A stretch of DNA of 64,000 bases, from NCBI RefSeq assembly GCF_000178835.2, contig NC_015275.1:1757001-1821000 (forward strand), in the 5' to 3' direction. The DNA is from Cellulosilyticum lentocellum DSM 5427. Its GTDB lineage: Bacteria; Bacillota; Clostridia; Lachnospirales; Cellulosilyticaceae. Of the stretch, positions 61,465 to 64,000 are shown one piece after another. The stretch's first letter is position 1; each line of letters begins with the position of its first letter. Position numbers and translations under genes: made by a program. Under the pieces are notes generated by a model. It did not search any database. It had not been told where the DNA came from and saw only the letters and a program-made list of their open reading frames with translations.

Positions 61465-63804
61465 ATGAACAGCAGTAAAGAGCTAAAGTGGCATGAACTA
61501 AAACGTTTATACCAACCTTCTGATTTTTCTTTTCTTACAACAGATGAAGTTAAACCTTGTGAGACGGTTATTGGTCAGGAAAATGCCCTGCAGATGATTC
61601 AAAAAGCACTTCAGATTGAAGCTAAGGGATTTAATCTTTATATTTGTGGTATAGATAGTGAGGAAAAAGAACGAGCAATTAAAGAGGAGCTTCAAAAAGT
61701 AGCTAAGCAAAAAAGTATCCCTCTTGCTATGGGGTATGTTCATAATTTTTCTAATCCAGAGGAGCCTTGTTTAATTGAACTCAAAGCTGAGGTAGCATGG
61801 CAATTAAAAGATGATATACAAGAAATGATAGCTTTTATTATCGAAGAACTACCTAAAAAGCTTAAAACTCCTGAAATTGAGAAAAAAAGAGAAATTTTAG
61901 TAGATGCATTTGAAAAGTATAAAAGTGAGCAAATGATGGCATTGAATGAACTAGCTGATAGCCATTATATGTTGGTAAAGACTACTAATGAAGGGATCTA
62001 TTTTACGCCTAAAGATGAAGAAGGAAAGGCTATTTCAAAAAGTGAGTATAGTAATTTATCGATAGAAGAAAAAGAACAAATTCAAGCTAAACTAGAAAAA
62101 CTTTATGAAGCGGCTGAATCTATCAATAAGAATATTGAAGAAGAAGAAGAAAAATATCTGCAACTTTTTAAAGATATTAATCAAGAAATTGTATTACAAG
62201 AGATAGGAAGATTAATTAAATATTTACAAGAGAGGTATGGGGATACTCCAAAGCTCATAAGTTATTTTAATGGAATTGCCGAAGACTTACTAGGACATCT
62301 GGAATTAATAAGTGGTACAGAGGAAGAAGAGAAAGATAGCCTTAAAGAAATGTTTCCTTGGCTGGGGGGGAATGGGATAGATAAATTAACAAAGAAGTAT
62401 GTGTTTAACCTAATTGTCTCTCAAGAGAATATAAATGGTGCTCCTGTAATTGTAGATGATGAGTGGCCACACCTTAACCTAACAGGACGCTTGCTATTTG
62501 ATACAGAGCTTAACACAGTTCATAGTGATTTTTCGCAAATAAGAGCAGGTCTACTTCACTATGCTAACGGAGGTTATTTAGTTTTGCATATGCAAAGGTT
62601 AGTTGAGAATCCTAACATGTGGATTAGCTTAAAAAGAGCATTAAAAACAGAGAAGATACGTGTGGAAGGAAATGAAGAGTTAAATATTGCATTATCCAAT
62701 CCTATAAGACCTGAGGCTACCTGGGCTAATGTTAAGGTTGTTTTATTAGGAAGTGAAGAACTTTATCATATGCTATATGAGGCGGATGATGATTTTAAAA
62801 AGTTGTTTAAAGTGCATGCTTATTTTGAATCAGAATTATCTAGTGATATAGAAACTATTAAAAAATTAGCAGGCGCCATTAGCTATGTATGTAGAAAAGA
62901 ACACTTACCAAAAGTAACGATTGAAGGAATACTCAAACTTGTAGAATATGGAAATAGACAGCAGGAAACTATAACTAAGTTACCAAGTGACATTGATAGT
63001 TTAGTGGATATCTTAAGAGAGGCAACCCTATATGCGCAAGAAGCTATTGATGATAAGTGTATACAAATGGCACTAAAAAGTCACAATAATTATTCTCTAA
63101 AAATACAAGAAAAAATAGATGAACAATTTAAAGATGAGTCGTATTTAATTACTACAGAAGGAGAACGAATAGGTCAAGTCAATGGTTTGGCAGTTTATCA
63201 TGTACTAAAATATAGCTTTGGGAGGCCGATCAAGATTACAGTAACCACTTATAGAGGAAAGCAAGGTATTGTAGATATAGAAAAGCAAGCTGAATTAAGT
63301 GGTGCTATTCATACCAAAGGCATTCATATTATAACAGGTTTTTTGGGGTATGAATTTGCTCAAGATATTCCCCTATCTTTAAGTTGTAATATTTGCTTTG
63401 AGCAGAGTTATGGACAGATAGATGGCGATAGTGCATCAAGTGCGGAATTATATGGTGTATTATCAAGTTTAGCAGAACTTCCTATTAAGCAAAGTTTAGC
63501 AACTACAGGTTCTATTAATCAATTTGGAGAGATACAGCCTATTGGTGGCGTTAATGAAAAAATAGAGGGATTTTTTAAGGTGTGTCAGCAAAGAGGCCTA
63601 AAGGGAAATGAGGGAGTCATTATTCCAAAACAAAATATTAAGGATTTACTATTAAAAGAAGAAATTATAGAAGCTGTTCACAAAGGAGAATTTCATATTT
63701 ATCCCATTAGCCATGTGTGGGAGGGAATGGAACTAATGACTGATAAAGAGAAGCAAGAAATTATTACTTTAGTAAAAAATAAATTAAAAAAATTTAATAA
63801 TTAA
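61465..63804 (+). CDS. Lon-like protease with degenerate ATPase motifs
   Basis: 779 residues resembling the AAA_32/Lon_C proteins (COG1067-type). The Ser-Lys dyad is intact: Ser656 in DGDSASS and Lys699 in GGVNEKIEGF, 43 residues apart as in Lon. The N-terminal ATPase domain aligns (SDFSFLTTDEV, VIGQENALQMI), but the P-loop position reads CGIDSEEKERAIKEEL from Gly62, without the Gly-rich loop or Lys-Thr. The later hydrophobic strand reads GGYLVLHMQRL without acidic residues. ATP hydrolysis is therefore doubtful. ATG 61465 follows AGGGGGGGA; an ATG ten codons earlier has no RBS. Confidence 0.85.
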   Translation: MNSSKELKWHELKRLYQPSDFSFLTTDEVKPCETVIGQENALQMIQKALQIEAKGFNLYICGIDSEEKERAIKEELQKVAKQKSIPLAMGYVHNFSNPEEPCLIELKAEVAWQLKDDIQEMIAFIIEELPKKLKTPEIEKKREILVDAFEKYKSEQMMALNELADSHYMLVKTTNEGIYFTPKDEEGKAISKSEYSNLSIEEKEQIQAKLEKLYEAAESINKNIEEEEEKYLQLFKDINQEIVLQEIGRLIKYLQERYGDTPKLISYFNGIAEDLLGHLELISGTEEEEKDSLKEMFPWLGGNGIDKLTKKYVFNLIVSQENINGAPVIVDDEWPHLNLTGRLLFDTELNTVHSDFSQIRAGLLHYANGGYLVLHMQRLVENPNMWISLKRALKTEKIRVEGNEELNIALSNPIRPEATWANVKVVLLGSEELYHMLYEADDDFKKLFKVHAYFESELSSDIETIKKLAGAISYVCRKEHLPKVTIEGILKLVEYGNRQQETITKLPSDIDSLVDILREATLYAQEAIDDKCIQMALKSHNNYSLKIQEKIDEQFKDESYLITTEGERIGQVNGLAVYHVLKYSFGRPIKITVTTYRGKQGIVDIEKQAELSGAIHTKGIHIITGFLGYEFAQDIPLSLSCNICFEQSYGQIDGDSASSAELYGVLSSLAELPIKQSLATTGSINQFGEIQPIGGVNEKIEGFFKVCQQRGLKGNEGVIIPKQNIKDLLLKEEIIEAVHKGEFHIYPISHVWEGMELMTDKEKQEIITLVKNKLKKFNN

Positions 63805-63823
63805 TAAAGATTTGATGAGTAAT

Positions 63824-63860
63824 AAAAGAGGGTTGTAAATATAACTACAACACCTCTTTT
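63824..63860 (+). terminator. Terminator of the Lon-like gene
   Basis: Arms AAAAGAGGGTTGTA and TACAACACCTCTTTT (one bulge) with a short T-rich tail. Confidence 0.75.
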
Positions 63861-63977
63861 ATTAATTGTTAAATTTTTAGTTAAAGCATTATAAAAACTA
63901 TTCCATTAATGTAAAACATGATATAATTATTTAAAATATTATAAGGGTAAAGTTGGTATTGTACAGCGAGGTGAAGT

Positions 63978-64000
63978 ATGGGGCAGACACAAGAAGTTAA
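63978..64000 (+). CDS. First codons of a gene running off the window
   Basis: GAGGTGA is followed after three bases by ATG at 63978, giving MGQTQEV before the window ends. A TATAAT at 63922-63927 could be its -10. Too little is present to identify the product. Confidence 0.4.

Overview
The window is AT-rich, densely coded DNA from a low-GC, anaerobic, Gram-positive bacterium of the class Clostridia. This is inferred from a bifurcating-type [FeFe] hydrogenase operon, a MurE ligase with the meso-diaminopimelate motif DNPR, strong purine-rich Shine-Dalgarno sites, S-box and FMN riboswitches, and several secreted wall proteins with copper-amine-oxidase-N-like repeats. The overall flavour resembles Lachnospirales such as Cellulosilyticum, but I cannot confirm the genus from sequence alone.

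Layout. 1-5.6 kb: the tail of purF, an AraC regulator divergent from murE, a secreted SGNH hydrolase and a Nudix/winged-helix regulator of NrtR type. 5.7-10.1 kb: a four-gene NADH-linked [FeFe] hydrogenase operon behind a good promoter with a near-perfect Rex operator. 10.2-20 kb: cell-envelope genes (M23 endopeptidase, CmpB-type membrane protein with an HD protein, HAD phosphatase, AMIN/amidase_3 amidase, DUF445 protein, lipoprotein) and a deoxynucleoside kinase. 20.0-22.9 kb: S-box riboswitch and metNIQ. 22.9-26.1 kb: nadABC, whose promoter is covered by two palindromes. 26.1-35.8 kb: an ArsB/NhaD-type permease with a small unknown protein, a PrsA-like foldase, ADP-ribose-type Nudix hydrolase, C39 peptidase, a second CmpB protein, a YgiQ radical SAM enzyme, an HD-GYP protein and proC. 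35.8-42.1 kb, minus strand: a BMP-type nucleoside ABC transporter with two nearly identical tandem lipoprotein genes. 42.2-49.2 kb: a second wall amidase, then the threonine/aspartate cluster pheB-hom-apgM-lysC and thrB. 49.3-52.5 kb: two adjacent membrane sensor kinases. 52.5-55.6 kb: tex and the FMN riboswitch with ribU. 55.6-57.2 kb: a complete IS3-family element. 57.3-64 kb: tsaE-tsaB-rimI, a large secreted protein, a Lon-like protease and the first codons of another gene.

The most unusual observation is the kinase pair at 49372-52482. The first protein keeps an intact ATP-binding domain but has no histidine anywhere in its dimerisation/phosphoacceptor helices. The second keeps a textbook H-box (NLSHELKTP) but has lost every ATP-binding motif. 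Together they make up one complete kinase, which suggests an obligate trans-phosphorylating heterodimer with no response regulator next to it. Other notable items are the Rex box at the hydrogenase operon, a Lon-like protease whose P-loop is destroyed while its Ser-Lys dyad is kept, an in-phase A AAA AAG slippery site inside the IS orfA, and a phosphoglycerate-mutase-like protein in the threonine cluster alongside a normal thrB.

No tRNA, rRNA or CRISPR array was seen. After start-codon correction no gene-free stretch exceeds about 300 bases; the longest is 40712-40983 between the two BMP genes. Most gene ends carry clear intrinsic terminators, several of them bidirectional between convergent genes.
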